Source: a virus
Reading direction: 5' to 3' (one strand)
Length of the DNA stretch: 31,106 bases
IMG/VR virus record: IMGVR_UViG_3300021424_003802
Location: 1 to 31,106 of that record
The notes under the pieces: model-generated
Databases searched by the model: none
Told to the model about the DNA's origin: nothing
What the model saw: only the letters and a program-made list of their open reading frames with translations
Program-made: the position numbers and the translations under genes
Shown here: piece by piece, positions 15,716-23,692 of the stretch
Position numbering within the stretch: position 1 is the first letter of the stretch
Layout: every line of letters begins with the position of its first letter

Positions 15716-16798
15716 TCACTTATTTAAAATGTTCACTTTCACTCTACCATTCTCATCGTAAAAGAATGGTGAATTATTAAATTTATTGTTTAATTCATCG
15801 AGTGCAAAATTTTCCATCATAGCGGCATTAGGACCTGCTGCAGATCTGCGTGCGCGATCATCCTGGACATTTACAGGACTTGGTCTTGGTCTTGGTCTGA
15901 TTGGTCGTTGTCTCTGTACAGGCGTTAGTCTTGGTCTACCTATGCCTATTGAAGGTGCAGGAGAAGGAGCAGGTGCTGGTGTTGGAGAAGGAGCACCACT
16001 TCCAGGTTTTGGTCTGATTGGTCGTTGTCTCTGTACAGGCGTTAGTCTTGGTCTACCTATGCCTATTCCAGGTCTTGGTCTGACTGGTCTTGTTCTGCCT
16101 ATTATTCCAGGAGGTCGCGCTCCTATTGAAGGTTCTGGTGCAGGTTCTGGTTCAGGAGCAGGTTTTGGTGCAGGTGCAGGAGAAGGAGCAGGTGCTGGTG
16201 TTGGAGAAGGTGCAGGTGCAGGAGAAGGAGCAGGTGCTGGTGTTGGAGAAGGAGCACCACCTGTGCTCTGTGAAGGAGGAGCACCACCTTTGTTTTTCAA
16301 TCTTTCTTGTTTAAATTTTTGATATGCTTTTTCTCTTGGATGATCAGCAGGATTTTGATATGCCCGCATATCGTACATAGTGTCTTTATCTTTTTCTCTG
16401 AATTCAGCACGAAGTTTACTATCTTCGTCGTCAACTTGACGCCCAGGCGTCAATTGACGCCCTGGTGGCGCCACCAGCCCTGGTGGCTCAGGCACCGAGC
16501 CCAGGTCGGCGGGCGAACGCACGGGACCTATCATATTCAGGCTCGAACGAGGCTTATTAGTCGAGCCACCAGTGGCGGGTGGTAAATCATCATCAAAGCG
16601 ATATGTTTTTCCTGTGCGAAAGTCAATTGTTGTGCTTGGTCCTTTTCTTCCAGTGACTGGATCGAAGCGAATATCCATTGTAGAAACATACTGTTCTTCA
16701 AGAACACGAACTCGGAGCCGACCATTTTCATCATAATAGTATGGAGATTCATTAATGATCTCTTCAGCATACAGGTTTTGATTTATGTCTCTACTCAT
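15716..16798 (-). CDS. 360-aa Pro-rich protein with SPYYYDENGR motif at both ends
   Basis: Function unknown. Residues 18-30 read SPYYYDENGRLRV and residues 343-355 read SPFFYDENGRVKV, so the protein is bracketed by two copies of one motif. Between them are a short domain (DPVTGRKGPSTTIDFRTGKT), a GC-rich stretch with nested palindromes, a charged segment, then long Pro/Ala repeats (PAPAPSP, PKPAPEPEP) and two copies of a basic block (GRPRLTPVQRQRPIRP). The extended Pro/Ala rod with a sticky motif at each end suggests a tether or linker protein. The start ATG overlaps the stop of the 889-aa gene (ATGA), indicating coupling. No catalytic motif is seen. Confidence 0.6.
   Translation of the reverse strand: MSRDINQNLYAEEIINESPYYYDENGRLRVRVLEEQYVSTMDIRFDPVTGRKGPSTTIDFRTGKTYRFDDDLPPATGGSTNKPRSSLNMIGPVRSPADLGSVPEPPGLVAPPGRQLTPGRQVDDEDSKLRAEFREKDKDTMYDMRAYQNPADHPREKAYQKFKQERLKNKGGAPPSQSTGGAPSPTPAPAPSPAPAPSPTPAPAPSPAPAPKPAPEPEPAPEPSIGARPPGIIGRTRPVRPRPGIGIGRPRLTPVQRQRPIRPKPGSGAPSPTPAPAPSPAPSIGIGRPRLTPVQRQRPIRPRPRPSPVNVQDDRARRSAAGPNAAMMENFALDELNNKFNNSPFFYDENGRVKVNILNK
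15892..16067 (-). repeat. 59-bp perfect direct repeat
   Basis: Positions 15892-15950 and 16009-16067 are identical over 59 bases, offset by 117 bases (39 codons, so in frame). They encode the basic GRPRLTPVQRQRPIRP block. No substitution at silent sites means the duplication is recent or actively homogenised. The intervening Pro/Ala sequence also recurs near 16170-16261. Confidence 0.9.
16429..16487. repeat. Nested GC-rich palindromic block
   Basis: Two 8-base words and their complements are strung together without slack: TTGACGCC (16436-16443), ca, GGCGTCAA (16446-16453), TTGACGCC (16454-16461), CTGGTGGC (16462-16469), GCCACCAG (16470-16477), cc, CTGGTGGC (16480-16487). 16446-16461 and 16462-16477 are each perfect 16-base palindromes. 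A further dyad, CGTCAA-c-TTGACG, starts at 16429. Another GCCACCAG is at 16565-16572. The block is in frame within the 360-aa gene and encodes APPGRQLTPGRQV-like sequence. Confidence 0.85.
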
Positions 16799-19464
16799 TT
16801 TCGTTCTCCATACAAAAATCTATTTGATGTGTTGGTTAAAAATCCTGCTGTTGCTGCAATCAGTGAATTGTCAGAAACCGAGTATGTTTCTTTTATATTG
16901 TTATTCATTATAGGATAAGTTTTTGGCCATGTGCTTGGATTTTTTGGATCAAAACCCTTTGGCCATGTTTTTGGATCGTTTACATCAATACCTGTGATAT
17001 TTTTAAGTTCATCTGCAATAGGTTTTAAATCAACTCCTGTGGTGCTTTTCACAGCATCCATTGCAGTATTAATTCCTTGTTTTACTTGTTCATCATCATC
17101 TAAATCAACGCCTGTAGTTGTTTTTACTGCACCCTTAACTGTATCCTTAATCATTTTTATGGGATCAGGAAGAGGCATTGGCATTGCACTTTCATTAAAA
17201 GAATTTTTTTGTTTAGCACGTGCACGTGCAGTTGAGGCTTCAATCTCTGCATCACTTTGTGGCACGTAACCAGCTGGATATCCAGGCGTATCAGGAAGCA
17301 TCGATTGTGGAACTAATTCATTTTCAGAAGGATTATCTGTTGGTAGTGCCATTCTCTTTTTCATAATTGCTTTTTCTGTTTTATCAACAATTTTATCACG
17401 CTTGATATCATCACCGAATCCTTTACCAGGAGGAATTACTGATTGATCTGGAAGCATTGATCTATTTGGTAGATCGTCTAATCTCATTTCTTCATCCATT
17501 TTTTCTTTACGTTCTGCACCAAGTTTGGCAGCAATTGCCATCTCACGACGTTTCTCTTTAGACTTACCTTTGAATTGAGGAGCATCTGAGTCTTGGAAAT
17601 CTTTAATTACATCACCCATATCTGCTTTTTCTAAATCAAGTTTCTCACTAACATTTTGTGGAGCTCGACGAAGTGCTTCGATTCCTGTTGGCCATGTTAT
17701 TGGTTTCTCACTAACATTTTGTGGAGCATGAAGATTCATATGCGCTTGACGAAGTGTTTCATGACTCATCTGTTTTTGACTCAATTCCATGGCAATCGCT
17801 GCTTTGCGAGCGCGATTGCGAGTGCTTCGATATAATGCAGGGTGTTTTCCTGGTGGCATTTCTGGACGTTGAGCATTTGGCTCAAATGGTGGTTCCTCAT
17901 TGCTCATTTCATCGCCACTCATCTCTGCCTCTTCTTTCATATCTTTTTTCTTTAATCTCATCAAACTCTTTTGAAATTCGTCTGCCTTTTTTGGATCTTC
18001 TGCAGCAAGTTTCTTAAAGATTTTTAGATTATTCTTATCGACGTCAGATTGTGTTCCCATACGCCATTCTGCACGCCAGTTATATGGCTTGAGTTTCTTT
18101 TGGGCTTCATCAATCTGCTCGACTTCTTCTTTCATACTCTTTGGTTTTTTTCCAGCATTTTTCATGGCAATCGCAATCGCAGCCTGCTGTGCTGGATTGG
18201 CTGCTTCATCCATCTCATCCATCTCATCCATTTCACCGCGCATATAATTTGCTGCAGTGATTATATAATCTTCAGCAAGAGTAATTTTGCTTTGAACCCA
18301 CTCTGGTAAATTTGTATTGTCTTCAAGCATGTCATGAAGCATTTTGGAATTGTGCATAATGCTGCGAAGTTGTGACTTTGCCATATCGCCTTCGTAATCA
18401 TATTCGCCTGAATCTTCATCATCATTCTCATCTGAATCTCTATTCATATTCTTAGATTTCATTGCTAATATTCTCATTGTCAGTGGCATTAATGTTCGTT
18501 GCATTGGACCCTCACATTCTCTTAAGTCTCTGTTTTCTGGTTGTAAATATTTTTTCATTTCATTTTCAATACTATTATCTGAATCATATGGCTTGACTGG
18601 TAATTTTTCTCTGTTATATTCATCTTTACGCTTTTGTATTGTTCCTTTCGCATAGTCGGATTGTTCGGGAGGACCATCGCCTAGTGTTGGAATATCGATT
18701 CCATAAAATGGCTCAGTGTCTATAATGATGGCTGTATCATTAGGATCTAGACCAGTATCTAGATCTAAACCATACATTCGTCTTAGTTCTTCAGTAGATT
18801 TTTCTTTTCGACTTTTTTCTCGTTCCTTTAATTTAGGATCGTTTAGAAGTACATCATTTTCATAGTCTTTCCAGAATGCGGTATTCGTAACCGTGTTTGC
18901 AAAATTTCGTACCATTGCGGCGCCAGGCATATCTTGCATATCTTTTTCTATTTGATCATCTCTCGCCTTTTGTGCTTCTTCTTTAGTTTCATATTTGGTG
19001 CCACGAAAGGAAAATTTTCCATCTTCAGTCTTAGTAATTTCGTACGAATTTTCTTTTTTAGTTTCTTCAAATAAACTTCCAAGACCACCACTTTTGAGAT
19101 ATTCTCCACCTTGCGCAGCATCTCTTGCGGCTCTAATAAGATCTGCATTTGTTTCGCGACCGCCACCCATTCCTTCTCCACTTTCGCGGCGGCGGTCGCC
19201 CATGGCACGAACACGATTAGAAGAGACTTTTAATTGGTTACGTTTTTCTGCAGCCTGACGAATGGCTGCAAGTCTTTGTTTTAGTTGTTTTGCTTGTGTA
19301 ACTTTTTTAAGGCTAGTGGTTGCTGCTGCAGCAGATCTTCCAAAGTGTTCTGGATAATTTAACTGAAACCACGGTTTTCTTTCTGGGAAAGAACGAAAAT
19401 AGTTCTCTCTTCCTGCAGAGGACATTTTTATAACAGCTGGTGCACCTTTTTGCCAACCTTCCAT
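16795..19464 (-). CDS. 889-aa large virion-like protein
   Basis: Function unknown. It is highly charged, helical and low in hydrophobic segments. Residues 100-118 (GGGRETNADLIRAARDA) repeat a stretch of the 1315-aa neighbour almost exactly at DNA level. Later come WVQSKITLAEDYIITAANYM (about 387-406), IAIAMKNAGKKPKSMKEEVEQIDE and FKGKSKEKRREMAIAAKLGA, segments I recall from large structural proteins of marine T4-like phages. An eight-residue APQNVSEK is repeated, and the end has TTGVDL repeats and the TWPKGFDPKNPSTWPK pair. It starts 2 bases after the cupin-like gene's stop and is coupled to the 360-aa gene. A virion or capsid-interior role is likely from context only. Confidence 0.6.
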   Translation of the reverse strand: MEGWQKGAPAVIKMSSAGRENYFRSFPERKPWFQLNYPEHFGRSAAAATTSLKKVTQAKQLKQRLAAIRQAAEKRNQLKVSSNRVRAMGDRRRESGEGMGGGRETNADLIRAARDAAQGGEYLKSGGLGSLFEETKKENSYEITKTEDGKFSFRGTKYETKEEAQKARDDQIEKDMQDMPGAAMVRNFANTVTNTAFWKDYENDVLLNDPKLKEREKSRKEKSTEELRRMYGLDLDTGLDPNDTAIIIDTEPFYGIDIPTLGDGPPEQSDYAKGTIQKRKDEYNREKLPVKPYDSDNSIENEMKKYLQPENRDLRECEGPMQRTLMPLTMRILAMKSKNMNRDSDENDDEDSGEYDYEGDMAKSQLRSIMHNSKMLHDMLEDNTNLPEWVQSKITLAEDYIITAANYMRGEMDEMDEMDEAANPAQQAAIAIAMKNAGKKPKSMKEEVEQIDEAQKKLKPYNWRAEWRMGTQSDVDKNNLKIFKKLAAEDPKKADEFQKSLMRLKKKDMKEEAEMSGDEMSNEEPPFEPNAQRPEMPPGKHPALYRSTRNRARKAAIAMELSQKQMSHETLRQAHMNLHAPQNVSEKPITWPTGIEALRRAPQNVSEKLDLEKADMGDVIKDFQDSDAPQFKGKSKEKRREMAIAAKLGAERKEKMDEEMRLDDLPNRSMLPDQSVIPPGKGFGDDIKRDKIVDKTEKAIMKKRMALPTDNPSENELVPQSMLPDTPGYPAGYVPQSDAEIEASTARARAKQKNSFNESAMPMPLPDPIKMIKDTVKGAVKTTTGVDLDDDEQVKQGINTAMDAVKSTTGVDLKPIADELKNITGIDVNDPKTWPKGFDPKNPSTWPKTYPIMNNNIKETYSVSDNSLIAATAGFLTNTSNRFLYGERK
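17640..17727 (-). repeat. 25-bp direct repeat within the 889-aa gene
   Basis: Identical 25-base copies at 17640-17664 and 17703-17727, offset by 63 bases (21 codons, so in frame), encoding APQNVSEK twice. Confidence 0.8.
19118..19165 (-). repeat. 48-bp segment shared with the 1315-aa gene (copy 1)
   Basis: Matches 22629-22676 at 47 of 48 bases, the single difference being at 19143/22654. It encodes GGRETNADLIRAARDA in the 889-aa protein. The two host genes are otherwise unalike around it. Confidence 0.85.
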
Positions 19465-19466
19465 CT

Positions 19467-19754
19467 TTAACCCTCTAGATTTTCCTGTATTATTACTTTT
19501 AAATCTGTCGTTCCACGTTTAATTCGGTGGTAAGTATATGCTGGAATAACATATTCTTGTCCGACGCTGAGGATCTGCGGGAGCTGATTTTCAAATTGGA
19601 TTTCCCAATTATCTCCTTCAAGAACCTCTACGATTCTATCATTATAATCCCTATGCCATACAAGCTCTTCGCTTAGAATATCCTTTGAAAATGTGCGCAG
19701 GAATACTCCATTATTTAGGTTTTTTTGAATGTATGGACGATTATCTACCACCAT
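19467..19754 (-). CDS. Small cupin-like phage protein
   Basis: 95 residues. LVWHRDYNDRIVEVLEGDNWEIQ is followed by IPAYTYHRIKRGTTDLKVII, a pattern with two separated His residues (34 and 76) and a beta-barrel look typical of small cupin-fold proteins. I recall close relatives with WHRD and H(R)xxxGTTDLK in marine T4-like phages, without known function. The canonical cupin metal motif G(X)5HXH is not complete, so metal binding is doubtful. The start overlaps the end of the 1315-aa gene by 10 bases and its stop is 2 bases before the 889-aa start, so it is coupled on both sides. Confidence 0.65.
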   Translation of the reverse strand: MVVDNRPYIQKNLNNGVFLRTFSKDILSEELVWHRDYNDRIVEVLEGDNWEIQFENQLPQILSVGQEYVIPAYTYHRIKRGTTDLKVIIQENLEG

Positions 19755-22700
19755 TGTTGTCCCGTATTACTGAAAAATCTTGGCCAACGGCATGCCCAAT
19801 AAGATGCACTAGTGCGATCCTTATTTCCATAACAATTATGTCTTGCGATGAATGATTTAACTCTTGCTGGTTCATTTAAACGCTTTCTCATGCCTGATTG
19901 ACTAAAATTAACTTTTATTACGTTACCTTTTTCGTTTTTTACATAAACCGCACCACCTCCGCGTGAACGGAATGGTTTGCCGATTCCCTTTCCTTTCGTG
20001 GGATCACTTTCTTCAAAAATTTCAACCTCTTCATTTTTTGCTGACTGTATCTGCTTGCGTGTGGGTGCACCTTTCTCTCCTGGTTTACGCATGCGTTCGC
20101 CTGATCCACGTTTAATTCGTTCTCGTTTTGCGCGAATATTTGCCCATAATCCAGGACCTGCCTCGAGAATTTGCTCCTCCTCAATTTGATCACAATCACC
20201 ACAGCAATTTGGTGTGCCGCAATTTGTATGATTTAAATTAAGTTCATCAGCAGTTTCAAAAGGAAAATCTAGTAATACTGCTTCACCATTGTATTCACCA
20301 ATTTCACCGATATCACTTTCCAAAAGGTCCTGCTCAGATTCATCTCTTGGTTCATATAGTCCTTCTGCATATAATCGTTTTGCTTCTAGAATCATTGCGA
20401 AGAACATGTCTGAACCTGGTCTGAAGATATTCTCTATCAATGAGATATTATTATCGTTATGATAGTCAACAGCTTCAGAAAGTGTAGGCTTTTCCTTCTG
20501 TTGAGTTTGTGCTCTTAGATTTTTTAAGTCTCTTCCAAGTAACGCTGCATCAATACCAGCTGAGATGGTTGTTCCAGCTAAAGGAAAAAGACCCGCAACA
20601 CCTGACAATCCTTCACCAGCTGCACCAAGATAATCACGTGATCTTAAACGATCAGCAACACCAGCACCAGTGGCAGCGAGACCAAAGCCCACTGGAAGTT
20701 TTCTAGCAGCTGCTTTTGATAAAAATTGGGCAGTAAGTTCTGTTGCTTTTTTGGTTGCTAATTTTGCAGCTGCTGATTGACCAGCTTGAACTGCAGCATC
20801 AATTGATGCTCCAGCATAATCGCCAGTTGCAGCTTTGGCTCCTGCGCCAGCAATAGCAGTACCAGTGCTGATTCTGCTAGTATTACGTCCAACATTTCTA
20901 AGAATATTTGTAGTTCTTGATGGCGTAACAGCAGACGGGTCGTGGGGTCCTGGGACTCTGCGTGCTGGTGGTTTAGGAGGCGCAGTTTGTTTATTTGTTT
21001 TCTTAAACATATCCAATAAGCCTTCAGCCAATGAGATATTATTATCGTTATGATAATTCACGGCTTCATCGAGTGTCGATTCTTTTAAATTAGCTCGCTG
21101 TTTTTGTATATCTCTTGCCAAAAGCGATGCATCGATTGCTGTTGAGGCTGCAGTTCCAGTTCCAGGAAATATTGAAGCAATTCCAGAAGCAAGTTCACCT
21201 GTTGCACCCAAATAATCACCTTCTTTAGCTCGACTTACTGATGATGGAATACTTAGAGCAGCTCCAAGAGCAGCTCCAACTAATGGGACTCTCTTTAAAA
21301 CTGATTTAATTATTGTTAATCTTGCATTCTTTGCAGCCAATTCTGCAGCTTGTTGTTTGAGCAGTTCGGCTTTTGCTAATTCGCGAGCAGATGATTCAGC
21401 TGCTTGTCTTTCAGCAAGTTTTTTATTGTGATCAAGAACAATTTGCTCTAATTCACGACGTTGGACATTCAATCTACTACCGATTGTATTATATTCTTTT
21501 CCATCAGGACCTAGAATGACTGGTCTTGGTGCTCGTGGAGGTGCTTGTGTTTTTCCATCTAAGAATGACGCCATTTCACCAGACTTACTTGTAGTCCACC
21601 CAATTTGCTGTCCATCTTTCATTAATGGATTCATTCCAGCAAATGGTTTTTGATTTTCAAATTTATTTTTGCCGAGATCAACTTTCTGCCAAACCTTTCC
21701 AGATGCATCTCGTTCAATTGGTTTATTTGGATCATATGCTGGATGCTTTCTAAGTTTTGCAGCAGAAGCAAAATCCACAGGAACAACATCGCCTTCTGAT
21801 ATTCCAAGAACAGGAAATCCACTTACAGCATTACCTGTATAATTTTGTGGAACATAACGACGCACTTTAGTTGTTTTTAAATTCGGAGTGAAATCTACAC
21901 CATCCTCTGCGCCGTCGTTTTCGCCTTGCTCTTCCTCTTCTTCATCTTCTTCATCATCCTCTTCGCTTTGTTGCGCGAGGAGCATTGCTTTTTCTTCTTC
22001 GCTTTGCTCTTGGAATTTTTTTCGAATCGATCTGAATGAGTTTCCAGCAATTGCAGAATCTCCTGATTCAGCTGATCCAATTGGTTCACTGCTTGTTGTT
22101 TCTTGTTCTGTTTCTGGTTCGTAAACGTTTGTACCATATACTTCAGGTGGGAAAGCATCTTGAATCTCCTGATCTTGTCCTGGCGTCATTGCTAACGCAT
22201 AATCTCTATACTCGTCTGTGCCAACTAGTTGCATTTCATTTAAATCTTCTGTTGACTCTGCTGTAAATCTAACTGGACGTGCTGGTTGTGGAGGATCAAC
22301 ATCATATCCACTTCCTCTTGCTTTAATTGGTAGTGGTGCTGGTGCTGGTGCTGGTGCTGGTGCTGGTTTAGCTGGAGCAGGAGCAGGAGCTGGTCTAGGT
22401 GTTGCTTCAACAGGTTTACGTGGGAAATACTTAGACAAAATGCTAGAAATAGATGGTGCAGCTACTACACGCGATCCATCTGGCAAAGTATATTGTGGTA
22501 AATCTGCATCTTTTTGCGCACGAGTAAGATGTGCACGTGCACCCGCTGCACGAGCCTCTATTTCTGCAGGATTTCTATAATATCTTTGTTGAGCAGCAGT
22601 TTGACGACTGTTGATGAAGCCATCCCTCGCATCTCTTGCGGCTCTAATAAGATTTGCATTTGTTTCGCGACCGCCAGTTGCGTGTTGAACGGCATGTTGT

Positions 22701-23692
22701 AATTCATGGGCAGCAGTATCTAAGGCATATTTCTTATCATGATTATAAACTTGATTAATCCATATTTTACTTTTACCAACTGTTTCTCCCTGGGTATATT
22801 TTCCTGCATAAGGTGCTGGATATTGCGAGACAACTCGAGTTTCAATATCTTTAAGTTCAGGAAATCTTTTAAATATCTCAGCATTTGGATTAAACACATC
22901 TGAAGCCTTTCCTGTTCGCGGAGTAAGTCCTCTGGCGGGGTCGAATAATGTTGTATCATCAGTTTCTTGCTTCAATTGACCCCATGGATTGCGATGAACT
23001 GCTCCACCTGGAGCTTTTCTTCCTGTTGCATCATAAATTTCTTCTGGAGATTTTCCTGCTTTTTCTAATGCTTTGTACATATCTTCGGCTTCTTTCGTAG
23101 CAGGAACAAATATTTGTCGCGCTTTACCAGCAACATTTGCCAGTCTTCCAATTGGAAGCATGGATGCTGCAGCCGATGCCATCGCTTTTTTATCACCTGA
23201 GCGTCTTGCTCTTTCAATATCACGCGCTGCAAGTGCTTGACCAACTACTGGAATAAAACCAAGACCTGTTTCAATTGCTGTTTGTTTGAGTGATGTATCT
23301 TTTTGTGGATCTAATGAAAAAAAGGATTTAAGGTCTTCCTTCATATAATCTTCAAATAATTTATTAATATCTTGATCATGCTCTACGTGATCGCCCATAT
23401 AACGACCTTCGCCGTATCCGCGACCGCTTGGATCTGCATTTGGATTGTGCAATCTCTCATGTTCACGACGAATTTTTGCTAATTTTTCTTGATACTCTGG
23501 TTTGTCAATTTGTTTTTGTTTTAATTTGCGTGCTCGATATCTTCCGAGAGTTCGTTGTGCATGTTTTGGTTGACCCAATTTCCTTGCTGCAGCAGCTGGA
23601 CTTTGACTATAAGTTGCATTAATGTATTTGTTATATGTTTCAATATCTAATTCATTAATTTGTACAACGTCTTTTTGTAAATCTTTATTCAT
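19745..23692 (-). CDS. 1315-aa polyvalent virion-like protein with HELQH metallopeptidase motif
   Basis: Very large modular protein. Residues 20-85 are basic and helical. Residues 280-395 contain TAAHELQHAVQHATGG (zinc ligands His329 and His333, catalytic Glu330) and, downstream, NPAEIEAR (Glu377 or Glu379 as third ligand), the order seen in zincin domains of phage polyvalent proteins. A Pro/Ala linker (431-455), LVGTDEYRDYALAMTPGQ (489-506) and an acidic run (576-597) follow. Two related hydrophobic modules (about 820-892 and 1015-1088) each end in YHNDNNISL. The C-terminus has a Cys cluster (CGTPNCCGDC, 1158-1167) and a small domain with KGKGIGKPFRSRGGGAVYVK and ARHNC...YWACRWPRFF. Likely packaged and ejected with DNA. 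The start overlaps the preceding stop by 8 bases. Confidence 0.7.
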   Translation of the reverse strand: MNKDLQKDVVQINELDIETYNKYINATYSQSPAAAARKLGQPKHAQRTLGRYRARKLKQKQIDKPEYQEKLAKIRREHERLHNPNADPSGRGYGEGRYMGDHVEHDQDINKLFEDYMKEDLKSFFSLDPQKDTSLKQTAIETGLGFIPVVGQALAARDIERARRSGDKKAMASAAASMLPIGRLANVAGKARQIFVPATKEAEDMYKALEKAGKSPEEIYDATGRKAPGGAVHRNPWGQLKQETDDTTLFDPARGLTPRTGKASDVFNPNAEIFKRFPELKDIETRVVSQYPAPYAGKYTQGETVGKSKIWINQVYNHDKKYALDTAAHELQHAVQHATGGRETNANLIRAARDARDGFINSRQTAAQQRYYRNPAEIEARAAGARAHLTRAQKDADLPQYTLPDGSRVVAAPSISSILSKYFPRKPVEATPRPAPAPAPAKPAPAPAPAPAPLPIKARGSGYDVDPPQPARPVRFTAESTEDLNEMQLVGTDEYRDYALAMTPGQDQEIQDAFPPEVYGTNVYEPETEQETTSSEPIGSAESGDSAIAGNSFRSIRKKFQEQSEEEKAMLLAQQSEEDDEEDEEEEEQGENDGAEDGVDFTPNLKTTKVRRYVPQNYTGNAVSGFPVLGISEGDVVPVDFASAAKLRKHPAYDPNKPIERDASGKVWQKVDLGKNKFENQKPFAGMNPLMKDGQQIGWTTSKSGEMASFLDGKTQAPPRAPRPVILGPDGKEYNTIGSRLNVQRRELEQIVLDHNKKLAERQAAESSARELAKAELLKQQAAELAAKNARLTIIKSVLKRVPLVGAALGAALSIPSSVSRAKEGDYLGATGELASGIASIFPGTGTAASTAIDASLLARDIQKQRANLKESTLDEAVNYHNDNNISLAEGLLDMFKKTNKQTAPPKPPARRVPGPHDPSAVTPSRTTNILRNVGRNTSRISTGTAIAGAGAKAATGDYAGASIDAAVQAGQSAAAKLATKKATELTAQFLSKAAARKLPVGFGLAATGAGVADRLRSRDYLGAAGEGLSGVAGLFPLAGTTISAGIDAALLGRDLKNLRAQTQQKEKPTLSEAVDYHNDNNISLIENIFRPGSDMFFAMILEAKRLYAEGLYEPRDESEQDLLESDIGEIGEYNGEAVLLDFPFETADELNLNHTNCGTPNCCGDCDQIEEEQILEAGPGLWANIRAKRERIKRGSGERMRKPGEKGAPTRKQIQSAKNEEVEIFEESDPTKGKGIGKPFRSRGGGAVYVKNEKGNVIKVNFSQSGMRKRLNEPARVKSFIARHNCYGNKDRTSASYWACRWPRFFSNTGQQWW
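20438..20464 (-). repeat. 27-bp direct repeat, copy 1
   Basis: Identical to 21029-21055. It encodes the YHNDNNISL end of the second hydrophobic module of the 1315-aa protein. The 591-base offset equals 197 codons. Confidence 0.85.
21029..21055 (-). repeat. 27-bp direct repeat, copy 2
   Basis: Identical to 20438-20464. It encodes YHNDNNISL at the end of the first hydrophobic module. Protein flanks are similar but diverged, so the perfect match suggests conversion or a constraint on the DNA. Confidence 0.85.
22629..22676 (-). repeat. 48-bp segment shared with the 889-aa gene (copy 2)
   Basis: Matches 19118-19165 at 47 of 48 bases. Here it encodes GGRETNANLIRAARDA, directly after the HELQH motif of the metallopeptidase domain, where a Gly-Gly segment is expected in this fold. 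This is probably the original site. Confidence 0.85.

Noticed and set aside
15786-16322. Plus-strand 178-codon Gly/Ala-rich open frame
   Set aside because: It is the complement of the Pro/Ala repeats of the 360-aa gene. That gene has coupled start and end motifs on the minus strand.
19712-19718. CTAAATA inside the cupin-like gene
   Set aside because: It lies within coding sequence about 250 bases from the next start, so it is probably chance in AT-rich DNA.
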